Source: an uncultured Porphyromonadaceae bacterium (GTDB lineage: Bacteria > Bacteroidota > Bacteroidia > Bacteroidales > Muribaculaceae). From it: a DNA stretch of 64,000 bases. The translations under genes and the position numbers were made by a program. The number at the start of each line of letters is the position of its first letter. The stretch's first letter is position 1. The notes below the pieces were generated by a model. The model saw only the letters and a list, made by a program, of their open reading frames with translations, searched no databases and had not been told where the DNA came from. Where the stretch lies: NCBI GenBank assembly GCA_905198125.1, contig CAJKBH010000014.1, forward strand, positions 7,266 to 71,265. Reading direction: 5' to 3'. Shown in pieces: positions 52,016 through 59,952 of this stretch.

Positions 52016-52086
52016 TCTCGGGGCGTATGGCCGTAAAGACTGTGGCGGCGACAGGCAGCATGAACTCAGCTTCCATAATTCTTATT

Positions 52087-53370
52087 CTATTTTCCAAATG
52101 TAAACCTTATACCCAAGTTCAGATTGAAATTAAATGGCTTTTCTTTATAAATCGTCCGGATATCCGTTCCGTCATTGAAATAGTAGCTGATGCCGGGCTC
52201 AACGAATATACTCATTGACTTTACAAGAGTGCATTGAACTCCTGCCGAGGCATTAACCGACCATTGCATAGGCTTTGCTGACAGATTTTCCGATACACTT
52301 CCCTTCTTTTTATTATCAAGAATGAAATCCTTATCAAGTTTTGCAGAAACGCATTTCTCTGCAAGCACACCTGCCGATGCATACAGATCCAATCTTTTCC
52401 ACGAAAGGACACGGTATTTCAGATTGAGAGGAATGCCGATATAATGCAGCTTTTGTTCGCCGGTATAATAATGGCTCTCGCTCCCTTCCCTGACATCAGA
52501 GGTAAGATTGGCATAACTCAGGCCTGTTTCTATGCCGAATCTTTCGTTGAAATTATAAGTAAATGAAATTCCGGCCCGTATAGGAAGTCGATGTTTGATG
52601 TCCGTTTCAATGTCTTTGCCCTGATTAAAGAGAAGAATACCTAACAAGGGCTTGTCCGCCCAGTCCGAATCATCCGGTCCGACTGTGGCTTCTACAAATG
52701 AATCACCTTTTGAATTGTAGTACAATGCCGAACCGGTTCCACCCGAACTGTATATGGAAACGGATACATTGTCAGAGGTTGACACTTTTTTAGGTATTGA
52801 AGCGATGTAGCCATTATCAGTCTTCGAAGGGAACTGTTGCTTTCCGATACGCTCAACACTTTCCGCGGTGTCATTGGTTTTAACCGGTTTGTCTTCGACC
52901 ACAGATGGATTATCCCGATTTTCATCAGGATGATTATCGGCTGTCTCCGCCTGCACTTCCGTCTGCACGGATGGCAGGGGCGGCAACATATCGGAGTCAT
53001 GCGCCGGAAGCGTGTTTTGAGCAATCAGAGTTTTAGACGGTTGCTTGTCCCGGACAGTGTGAGCAATTATGTTCTGCGTACTATTTTTCAAACTGCTCGC
53101 AGGATTATCGGTTGCTTTGGTCCGCAGTGGTGCCAGGGATGCTTCCTGTTTTATATTGATTAAATGAACGCCCGCTGATATGACGACTGCAATCATTGCG
53201 GCGGCAGCGATACTCCTTTTTACCCATATCATCACAGGACGCTTCATCGGACGGGAAGTTGATGAAGTTTCAGCCCGTTGTGATTCTATGGCCTCCCACA
53301 GATTATCCGGCTCGTCAATTTCGTAGCCGGTCATCCGGTCATGGACTTTATGTAGCCAATCTTCGTTCAT
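52087..53370 (-). CDS. Anti-sigma-like anchored protein with C-terminal beta-barrel domain
   Basis: A 427-residue protein cotranscribed with the ECF sigma gene (13 bp apart). Residues 1-48 are cytoplasmic-like, with a helical stretch (DEPDNLWEAIESQRAE) resembling anti-sigma N-termini; one membrane segment is at about 52-70; a disordered Thr/Asp/Pro-rich region follows to about 210; the C-terminal half (FTYNFNERFGIETGLSY, LNLKYRVLSWKRLDLYASAG, ending LGIRFTFGK) has the alternating pattern and terminal aromatic of outer-membrane beta-barrel proteins. This mixed architecture recurs in Bacteroidetes sigma loci but its mechanism is not known. Confidence 0.7.
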   Translation of the reverse strand: MNEDWLHKVHDRMTGYEIDEPDNLWEAIESQRAETSSTSRPMKRPVMIWVKRSIAAAAMIAVVISAGVHLINIKQEASLAPLRTKATDNPASSLKNSTQNIIAHTVRDKQPSKTLIAQNTLPAHDSDMLPPLPSVQTEVQAETADNHPDENRDNPSVVEDKPVKTNDTAESVERIGKQQFPSKTDNGYIASIPKKVSTSDNVSVSIYSSGGTGSALYYNSKGDSFVEATVGPDDSDWADKPLLGILLFNQGKDIETDIKHRLPIRAGISFTYNFNERFGIETGLSYANLTSDVREGSESHYYTGEQKLHYIGIPLNLKYRVLSWKRLDLYASAGVLAEKCVSAKLDKDFILDNKKKGSVSENLSAKPMQWSVNASAGVQCTLVKSMSIFVEPGISYYFNDGTDIRTIYKEKPFNFNLNLGIRFTFGK

Positions 53371-53383
53371 GGTAATATGGGTA

Positions 53384-53935
53384 TTAATAGTTATATTGCC
53401 TGATTTTAGTAGCCAGTAAAGATTTAGCGCGGTGCAATTGTGAGGCTGAAGTGCTTTCTTTTATGTCAAGCAATTTTGCAATCTCCTTATGACTTTTGTT
53501 TTCAACGACATATAAGTTGAATATTGTTCTATATCCATCGGGAAGTTCACGTATGAGTCTGAATAAAACTGACGAAGGCAGTGCATCTACATCCGGTTCC
53601 ATATCCGGCTTGTCATGTTCTTGTTCCGATATTTCAACAAATTCAAAGCGATTGTTTTTTTGAAGAAATTTCAGTGTTTCATTAACGGTGATTTTTGTCA
53701 TCCATCCTTTCAGAGAACCTTTTCCACGATATTGAAATGAAAGAATACCTGAAAATATCTTTAAGAAACAGTCTTGAAGAACATCTTTCACATCCTCATC
53801 ATTAACGATATAACGGGAACATATAGCCGCAAGATATCGGATATATGTGGAATATACCGTTCTCATAGCCATAGGATCGCCTTGTTTGACAAGGTTAAGA
53901 AGCTGTTCCTCGTTGTCAGTTTCTATGGATGCCAC
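53384..53935 (-). CDS. ECF RNA polymerase sigma factor
   Basis: A 183-residue sigma-70 family factor. Region 2 is at about residues 25-95 (YLAAICSRYIVNDEDVKDVLQDCFLKIF and the -10 recognition part around GSLKGWMTKIT), region 4 at about 120-175 (LPDGYRTIFNLYVVENKSHKEIAKLL, a helix-turn-helix). No anti-sigma of the FecR class is adjacent; the downstream membrane-barrel protein is the likely regulator. Confidence 0.9.
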   Translation of the reverse strand: MASIETDNEEQLLNLVKQGDPMAMRTVYSTYIRYLAAICSRYIVNDEDVKDVLQDCFLKIFSGILSFQYRGKGSLKGWMTKITVNETLKFLQKNNRFEFVEISEQEHDKPDMEPDVDALPSSVLFRLIRELPDGYRTIFNLYVVENKSHKEIAKLLDIKESTSASQLHRAKSLLATKIRQYNY

Positions 53936-54019
53936 CAGACCTTAGATTTATAAGAATGGCTCGGGAGAAACGGTTATATGACATCCGTTTCTCCTTCGCC
54001 AATAAGGGTTAGCGTATTT

Positions 54020-54412
54020 TTACTTTACGGTTACGGAGATAGTACCTGTTTTCTTGTCCTTGTCTGTGACTGTAATGGAGGTGGTTCCGGCTTTTACGCC
54101 CTTTACAGCGACTTTGTCATCCGTAACAACGACAGCCGTTGTGCCTTCTTCGACACTGGTTATGGTCATCGTGTTGTCGTTTACACTTGCCGTAGCGATT
54201 TGGGCATCGCCCGATGTGACGGTGAAGGGAGCCGTGCCCTCACTTACCGTCACTGTTGCGGTTGCACCGGGTGCCACTGCTACATCGGCAGGGTCGAACT
54301 TGAGTCCGGAGCCTTTGGGATCATCGTTGTTGTCGCAGGATGTCACTGCAATAGCTGACACGCAGGCCAGCATGGCAGCGGTAAGTTTGACGGACTTTGA
54401 TATTTTAATCAT
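54020..54412 (-). CDS. Small Ig-like (BIG2) lipoprotein
   Basis: A 130-residue lipoprotein: signal peptide to a lipobox VTSC (cysteine 23) followed by acidic DNNDD, the surface-export-like signal of Bacteroidetes lipoproteins. The mature part is a single bacterial Ig-like domain with the VKAGTTSITVTD pattern of BIG2. The ATG at 54412 gives this signal peptide; a start 30 codons earlier would not. Confidence 0.75.
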   Translation of the reverse strand: MIKISKSVKLTAAMLACVSAIAVTSCDNNDDPKGSGLKFDPADVAVAPGATATVTVSEGTAPFTVTSGDAQIATASVNDNTMTITSVEEGTTAVVVTDDKVAVKGVKAGTTSITVTDKDKKTGTISVTVK

Positions 54413-54526
54413 AATTGTTTGTTTATAGCTGAAACCTATTTCCTGAGAGCTCCCATTTTTTAAGGAACGATGCCTGAATCTTCCTTTTGCAAAATCTTGC
54501 ATCGGAAAGACGATTTTTTGGCTGTT

Positions 54527-55261
54527 TTATTCTATGCCTTTGGAATGCCGGATATTATTTGCATCGATTTCTTGCTTTATCGGGCGCATCTTTATCTCAA
54601 ACTCAGCAGATTTATCGCCTGTAAAGGACTTCCACTTAAGTTTGATTTTGGCTTTGCCGGCGTCGGCGCCAGGCAGTTTGTTAAGATTAAACGCTATCAA
54701 AGCGTCCCCCCAACTTCCGTTATCGTCTCCTTTGGCATTGTGTCTTAATTCAAGTTCATAAGGGTCTTTAGGATTGGTTCCGGTCACAAGATTAAGAACG
54801 TGGGTAGCATGGGGAGAACTCCAGAGAGCGCGTATCCGCAGCGTCAGATAGCCGTCCTCAGCCACAGTAACCCAATCCTGCACGATTTCAACGGGATCAT
54901 TCCCAAATTTGGCGGCATCTTGCTCACCCAGAGTTTCCACCGGTAATTTGGTACGGATGCTGTCAAGCCAGTTGACTTCGACATTCCTTGTTTTTTTGTC
55001 TTGTGGCGAAACATTGGTTTCCGTATAGTTCACAAGGGCTCTGACTTCTTTTGCCCCGAAAGGAGAAGATTTCAGATTCGTCGGTACTAACTGTGTCTCG
55101 TCGTCGAGTTGCATTATAAAGCTGCCATCGGCATTAGGACATACGGTAACAAGTGCCGTCGGCCTCAGCAACTCGGAAGAATCGTCGTCATTGAGACATG
55201 ATGGAAACATCACGAGCAGCACAACTACGACGACAGATAATAAAAGATGTTGTTTTGCCAT
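54527..55261 (-). CDS. NigD-like lipoprotein
   Basis: A 244-residue lipoprotein with a lipobox ending FPSC followed by LNDDD. The body matches NigD-like proteins (N-terminal VTVCPNADGSFIMQLDDETQL; a C-terminal beta domain with a charged ending). NigD was named from a bacteriocin-linked gene in Prevotella; the biochemical role is unknown. It is 114 bp upstream of the BIG2 gene on the same strand. Confidence 0.8.
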   Translation of the reverse strand: MAKQHLLLSVVVVVLLVMFPSCLNDDDSSELLRPTALVTVCPNADGSFIMQLDDETQLVPTNLKSSPFGAKEVRALVNYTETNVSPQDKKTRNVEVNWLDSIRTKLPVETLGEQDAAKFGNDPVEIVQDWVTVAEDGYLTLRIRALWSSPHATHVLNLVTGTNPKDPYELELRHNAKGDDNGSWGDALIAFNLNKLPGADAGKAKIKLKWKSFTGDKSAEFEIKMRPIKQEIDANNIRHSKGIE

Positions 55262-55381
55262 ATCGCTATGATTTTATTGTTCTATTATATTAAATCTAAG
55301 GATAATGAAAACCTTGCACCGGATAATAAAAAATTCTTTAGACAAAAAAAAGAGACTGCCTGAAGGCAATCTCTCTTGTGG

Positions 55382-55454
55382 TGACCCCGGTGGGGCTCGA
55401 ACCCACGACCCAATGATTAAGAGTCATTTGCTCTACCAACTGAGCCACGGAGTC
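55382..55454 (-). tRNA. tRNA-Lys (anticodon CTT)
   Basis: The reverse strand folds as a 73-nt cloverleaf: acceptor GACTCCG/CGGGGTC, anticodon loop CTCTTAA, T loop GTTCGAGCC. CCA is not encoded. It lies alone between the NigD gene and a REP-like cluster. Confidence 0.95.
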
Positions 55455-55496
55455 ATCTTTATGTTGCTTGCGGGGTTGGTTTCCCGTTTGCGAGTG

Positions 55497-55528
55497 CAAA
55501 GTTAATGCTATTTTTTGAATTGAACAAA
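55497..55528 (-). promoter_or_regulatory. tRNA-Lys promoter
   Basis: Reverse strand TTTG (55525-55528), 20 bp, TAACTTTG (55497-55504), then CACTCG, the same discriminator-like sequence as at the tRNA-Pro promoter. The -33 element lies inside a perfect 20-bp hairpin. Confidence 0.8.
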
Positions 55529-55565
55529 TTTTTCGCGATTTTTTTGAAAAATTTGTTCAATTCAA
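55515..55565. terminator. Perfect 20-bp inverted repeat, probable terminator
   Basis: TTGAATTGAACAAATTTTTC (55515-55534) and its exact complement (55546-55565) flank an 11-base loop. On the reverse strand it follows the gene ending at 55716 and so may terminate it, while overlapping the tRNA-Lys -33 box. Confidence 0.75.
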
Positions 55566-55582
55566 GGGTTTTTAAAATTGTG

Positions 55583-55688
55583 GGCGGTGAGGACACCGCC
55601 CATCCAGTCATGGCGGGGCGGGTCGGCGACTGGAATGACGACGTCCACGTCGTCAACCTACAGGCGGTGAGGACACCGCCCCTCCAGT
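55583..55688. repeat. Cluster of three REP-like palindromes
   Basis: GGCGGTGAGGACACCGCC at 55583-55600 and at 55663-55680, each followed by C[A/C]TCCAGT; between them GACGACGTCCACGTCGTC at 55637-55654 in the opposite orientation, whose complement is followed by ATTCCAGTCGCCGAC. All share the hairpin-plus-TCCAGT tail layout of 45830-45855. Confidence 0.85.
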
Positions 55689-55715
55689 ACGCCGACGTAG
55701 GCGCAGCGGATTGGG

Positions 55716-56528
55716 TTATTCGTAATATTCGATTTCGCGCTCTATGACTTCGTCGTCACGGCCTGATTTCTTACATTTAAGCCAATTGCCCCGGGCGTCT
55801 CTTGCCGGATCATACTTCATATTGTTGACAAATGTTCCTGCTTCGTTTCTATATGTTATTTTAGTCAACATGCCATTGGCATCATAACTGTAAATCTCAT
55901 TCCAGTTATCGTACTCACTGCTATTGGCAATCTTGGAGATTCTGCCGTCAGGCCGTAATGTCAGACATCTTGACCATAATTCATACGAAGGGTTGTTATT
56001 ATCGCGGATTATAAACGATGAAGCCTTACCTGCGGCATTCCGTTTGATGACCATCGCGGCGTTGATCTGCTCTTCACCCTCCAGTATCTCGTCGTACGTG
56101 GCTTTGGTCAGGCGTCCCTTGGCATCGGTTGCAAATTCGTGAGGCGGACGGGAACCGTCCGGAGCAATCGTCTCATAACCACTAAGGAATCCATCTTCCG
56201 TAAAGGTATATATGGTAGTTCCCCAGGGTTCAAGACCCTTTTTGCTCTTTTGTTCGTCTATGTATCCGTTAGAGTCGTAGACAGGTTCCGTGTATCCCCA
56301 GATAAATTTTTTCTCCGTAAGTTTCCTCACCTTGCCTTTGAGGCAGAACAGGGGCAGGTCGCTGGCGGGCGTTGTCGGGGTTACGGCCTTGGCTTTGGGT
56401 TTGGCTTTGGCTGTGGCGGTAGTGCGGGCCTTGGCGGCCGGTCTCTTGGCCGCTTTGCGGGCCTGGCCGTTCATCGTCAGTGCGCCGCACAGCACGATGG
56501 CAGTCAATAAAAACAGAATTCGCTTCAT
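55716..56528 (-). CDS. Secreted protein with low-complexity N-terminus and YD-like repeats
   Basis: A 270-residue exported protein. Signal peptide of about 22 residues, then an Ala/Lys-rich segment (about 24-50), then short repeats with Y/F-x-D/G turns (YTFTEDGFLSGY, YSYDANGMLTKITY) resembling RHS/YD-type strand repeats. No firm family. The repetitive basic part (KRPAAKARTTATAKAKPKAK) may be disordered. Confidence 0.65.
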   Translation of the reverse strand: MKRILFLLTAIVLCGALTMNGQARKAAKRPAAKARTTATAKAKPKAKAVTPTTPASDLPLFCLKGKVRKLTEKKFIWGYTEPVYDSNGYIDEQKSKKGLEPWGTTIYTFTEDGFLSGYETIAPDGSRPPHEFATDAKGRLTKATYDEILEGEEQINAAMVIKRNAAGKASSFIIRDNNNPSYELWSRCLTLRPDGRISKIANSSEYDNWNEIYSYDANGMLTKITYRNEAGTFVNNMKYDPARDARGNWLKCKKSGRDDEVIEREIEYYE

Positions 56529-56550
56529 AATGATATATTGTTTAACGGTT

Positions 56551-57384
56551 TTATTTCAGTATCAGCTGCGGGTTCCAGTGGAAATCTTTCTCGCCTACAT
56601 AGAAGTTGTGTTTGACGGTGCTGAATTTTTGGTTCGCCCATTCCGGTACGATGAGGGTGCCCTTTACGGTGTCGCCCGAGTCCAGGGTCTGGGGAATCTT
56701 TACAGTGGTGGACAGGCGTTCGCCGTCCAGGGTGGTGGCGTATCCGTCCTTGGCCTGGAGTTGCTTGTTGGATCTGCCCACGTTGGTCAGCGTGAAGTAA
56801 ATGTAGCCGTCGCCGTTGATCACTTCGCCGCCGATTAATGCCAGCTCAATCTCGTTGTCGGTGAACATACCGCCGGGGAGGCCTTTTGTCTGGTCGGCGG
56901 CTACCTTCTTAAACTGAGGGATAGGGATGTTCGAGAACGTGTAGGAGAAATCGCCGTAGTAGTTGTTGTCGGACACTTTCGGCGAGTCGGGGGCGCGGCC
57001 TACTATCTTCAGTTTCGTGAATGCGGTGGCGTTCAGCGGCACGCCGCGGACCTCCACGTAGGGTGCGATCGGCTCTCCGTCCGAGGGCACCTCCACCAGG
57101 GTGCCGGGCATGTAGGTGCCTATCGGACCTTCGTCGTCGATCCAGGCGTAGTCGTTGTTGTCGATGCTGAGTATGCCGATGTTCTTGTTGCCTGTCTGAC
57201 GGAATATCGGGTAGAACATCACTTCCTGGCCGCTGTGGCGGATGCGTGCGTCGTTGATGCTGACGGTCATGCCGGGCACTCCGTTCTTGTCGTTGGCGGT
57301 GTGTGTCTCGGCCACAGCCACGTTCCAGGCTGAGGCGACGCAGCCCATTGCGATGGCTGCGAACAGTCTTGTTGTAGTTGTCAT
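56551..57384 (-). CDS. Secreted beta-rich protein of unknown function
   Basis: A 277-residue protein starting MTTTTRLFAAIAMG with signal-peptide character (cleavage near residue 26, AVAE). The mature part is rich in Gly, Asn, Asp and Tyr with strand-like alternation; no domain recognised. An upstream frame start would add 30 residues not resembling a signal peptide and beginning near the -7 box, so the ATG at 57384 is preferred. 22 bp upstream of the previous gene, same strand. Confidence 0.65.
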   Translation of the reverse strand: MTTTTRLFAAIAMGCVASAWNVAVAETHTANDKNGVPGMTVSINDARIRHSGQEVMFYPIFRQTGNKNIGILSIDNNDYAWIDDEGPIGTYMPGTLVEVPSDGEPIAPYVEVRGVPLNATAFTKLKIVGRAPDSPKVSDNNYYGDFSYTFSNIPIPQFKKVAADQTKGLPGGMFTDNEIELALIGGEVINGDGYIYFTLTNVGRSNKQLQAKDGYATTLDGERLSTTVKIPQTLDSGDTVKGTLIVPEWANQKFSTVKHNFYVGEKDFHWNPQLILK

Positions 57385-57461
57385 ACGTGTTTTAATAAAC
57401 GTGTGGTAAGAAAAATGTGTAAACGTGGTGTGGCGTTGAGGAGACTGACCCTCACCGCTTG

Positions 57462-57493
57462 CAAAGGTAAACAAAAAATCTGATATTCCGCAA
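57462..57493 (-). promoter_or_regulatory. Promoter of the secreted beta-rich protein gene
   Basis: Reverse strand TTG (57491-57493), 21 bp, TACCTTTG (57462-57469); about 75-nt leader to the ATG at 57384. Confidence 0.6.
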
Positions 57494-57523
57494 CAGCAGG
57501 GGCATTGTGCTGTCGCTTCGGCT

Positions 57524-59878
57524 TCATTCCTTAGGCGGAAACAGTGTTTTGCGCAGTCGCTGATAGCTGAATGATATCACCAGCAGCACGGCTCCGAGCA
57601 GAATCAGCACGGCGATTCGTCCCACGATGGGGAGTTGCCACAGGTCGTATGCCACAAGCTTCAGCAGCAGTATGCCGAACAGCCCGAGACTCACGAAACG
57701 CACCACGGTGCTGCGGTATCTCATGCCGGCCACCATGGTCAGCGCGCCGCAGACTATGAGCCCTAACGAGAATCCGGCGCTGTAGTATCGCGTAAGGTCG
57801 GCGGAATAGAGTATCATCTCCAGCGCGATGATTACGAAAAGGCTCGCAGCCAAGGAATAGTAAACGGCGAAACCGCTTCTTCCGAATATACCCATAGCGG
57901 CATGGCCGGTGAATATGCGCCGGCCCTGGATGGCCAAGACGGCTATGCACAAGGCGGCGGCCGACCATTCCAGCAACTGGTTCAGCGCAGTAGGCTTGGA
58001 CAGCGATGTGGCGAAATACACGATGAACATCAACGCTCCGATGCCGGGGAACAGCCAGCCGGCGTCATCGCTGCGGCGGTCAATAATGGAGATAAGGAGC
58101 AAAGCGGCCATCGAAGCCGTCATCAGTGCATTCATGGCCATTATGCTTCCTGCGGTACGTCCCACCCACAGGTAAGCCGATACGCACATTACCACAATTC
58201 CGCCCCACAGAGCGCAGCGGTAGCTCCACAGCATGCTGACGGTGTCGGATTCCGGACGTGTCAGGATGTATCGGTGGATTATGAAGGCCATGGCCGAGTA
58301 GCAGGTTCCGCAGATCAGGAATGTAGGAGGAACGCCGGCCGGTATCTTCTCGAGACTCGGCCATGTGGCGGCTTCGGCAAGACGTAAGGCCACGATGAAG
58401 GCCATTATGATTGCCGCTGCTCCGAACAGCTTATTGCCGCTGCGGGCATAGACGCCTGTAAATGCGACGGCCAGTGCGCCGAAGCATAACGTCACTATCC
58501 ACGGCCTGGAGAACTGGATGGGGAAAATGATGATGAAGAAAAAGATTGCCGCCCCCAGCAGCAGGTCGCGCATCATCATGTCGGCCGGGCCGCGGTAACA
58601 TATCCCGATCAATGTCGCGCAGATCGATGCCGGAATGAACGGTATGATGCCTTCCAGGTTCTTCAGCACAGGTATATAGTCTATATAATCCAGTCCGATT
58701 ATCAGATAAGCCACGAAATTGATGGCCGATGTCAGGATAAGAACCATGCCGAGCCAGGATTGCCTGCGGTCGTGTCTTAATACTGTGGCCAGCGGCAGTG
58801 AGAAAAGCATTACGAAGAATGTGATGTAGCCAAGCGTCCATGCCGCTGTTTCGGAAGTAATATCTTCTGAAATATAGTTTATGCACACGATAATCCATGT
58901 CAGCAGACAACCGATGGCGGCCAGCTCCCACCATTTGCGGCGCACGGTGATGATGGCCATGCCTACGTTCAGAACGGCGATATAGCCGAACAGCATGATG
59001 AAGCTGCCCGAATCGCTGATGCACAGGAATGGCGCCACGAAACCGCCGATGAATCCGACGGAGGCGAGTTCCCGGCGGTTGAACCGCAGCGCTATGAAGA
59101 TCATGAACGCCGTGAGGCACACATAGATGGCGAACGAGGCGGTAGGGCTGAATATGTGGTAGAAATTGTAGGCTATGGCCACGGTGACGAAGCACACGGC
59201 GAATCCGCCGCCTGACAGCACCGACGAGAAGCTGCGGTATTTGTCGCGCAGGAACCAGGCAATGACCCACAGTCCGCAGCCTACCATAAGGCCTAAGACG
59301 GTGCGGCCCGTTTCGTTTAGCCAGTTGTTGTCGATGGCGTATTTCACGAAGAATCCCATGCCGATCACCAGGGAGAGAATACCGATCTTGCCCAACAGAT
59401 TCTCGCCTACGATTTTCTCGAAGTTGCGGCGCTTGGGCTTGCGTCTTGGCTTCGGTTCCGGTTCGATGGAAGGCACGGGCTGCGGTTGGCTTGAAGATTC
59501 CTCTTTCAGATGTTCGGGGACAGGCGGGGGCGTGACTGCCGACATGGCCAGTTGTGCCAACACTTCTTCCGGCAGCACTTCTTCCGGATGTATGGACTGT
59601 CGGGGCCACGGAAGGGGTTCGCATTCGGGCAGATGTTCCGCCTCTGGCTGTACAGCGGGCTGTGCTTCCCCTGCAGGCTCCTCCGGCACAATGTCGGGAC
59701 CAGTAGAACACAACAATAGTTCCAGGGCGTTGAGACGATTGCTTATATTGTCGCCGGTCTTTCTTAGCTTGTCTATTGCAGAGGCTATTGAGAAAAGTTT
59801 CCACAACGTGACAATCGGCACGATCAATACCACCAAAACAAGAATGCAGACGAGCCCTTCCATAAATCCATAATTCAA
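57524..59878 (-). CDS. DUF2339 polytopic membrane protein
   Basis: A 784-residue membrane protein with an N-terminal anchor, a coiled stretch (about 30-50), a disordered Pro/Glu-rich cytoplasmic region (about 60-145) ending in a basic patch (PKPRRKPKRR), then about twenty-plus membrane segments typical of DUF2339. The family has no assigned function. Promoter at 59891-59921. Confidence 0.85.
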   Translation of the reverse strand: MNYGFMEGLVCILVLVVLIVPIVTLWKLFSIASAIDKLRKTGDNISNRLNALELLLCSTGPDIVPEEPAGEAQPAVQPEAEHLPECEPLPWPRQSIHPEEVLPEEVLAQLAMSAVTPPPVPEHLKEESSSQPQPVPSIEPEPKPRRKPKRRNFEKIVGENLLGKIGILSLVIGMGFFVKYAIDNNWLNETGRTVLGLMVGCGLWVIAWFLRDKYRSFSSVLSGGGFAVCFVTVAIAYNFYHIFSPTASFAIYVCLTAFMIFIALRFNRRELASVGFIGGFVAPFLCISDSGSFIMLFGYIAVLNVGMAIITVRRKWWELAAIGCLLTWIIVCINYISEDITSETAAWTLGYITFFVMLFSLPLATVLRHDRRQSWLGMVLILTSAINFVAYLIIGLDYIDYIPVLKNLEGIIPFIPASICATLIGICYRGPADMMMRDLLLGAAIFFFIIIFPIQFSRPWIVTLCFGALAVAFTGVYARSGNKLFGAAAIIMAFIVALRLAEAATWPSLEKIPAGVPPTFLICGTCYSAMAFIIHRYILTRPESDTVSMLWSYRCALWGGIVVMCVSAYLWVGRTAGSIMAMNALMTASMAALLLISIIDRRSDDAGWLFPGIGALMFIVYFATSLSKPTALNQLLEWSAAALCIAVLAIQGRRIFTGHAAMGIFGRSGFAVYYSLAASLFVIIALEMILYSADLTRYYSAGFSLGLIVCGALTMVAGMRYRSTVVRFVSLGLFGILLLKLVAYDLWQLPIVGRIAVLILLGAVLLVISFSYQRLRKTLFPPKE

Positions 59879-59890
59879 AGGTTAGCGTCA

Positions 59891-59921
59891 CAAATATAAC
59901 ACTTTCCCCTGTAACTGCAAA
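59891..59921 (-). promoter_or_regulatory. DUF2339 promoter
   Basis: Reverse strand TTTG (59918-59921), 19 bp, TATATTTG (59891-59898), 13 bp before the start. Shares the 15-mer CAAATATAACACTTT (forward strand) with the trkA promoter. Confidence 0.7.
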
Positions 59922-59952
59922 ATAATATTGAAGTTAAGTGCTGTTCCGGAAG

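Noticed and set aside
54054..54428. Forward-strand frame over the BIG2 lipoprotein gene
   Set aside because: It is a complementary shadow; the reverse frame has a signal peptide, lipobox and Ig-like pattern.
58431..59891. 486-codon frame opposite in phase to DUF2339
   Set aside because: Same strand, shifted phase; Arg/His-rich translation with no family features, whereas the DUF2339 frame shows regular membrane segments.
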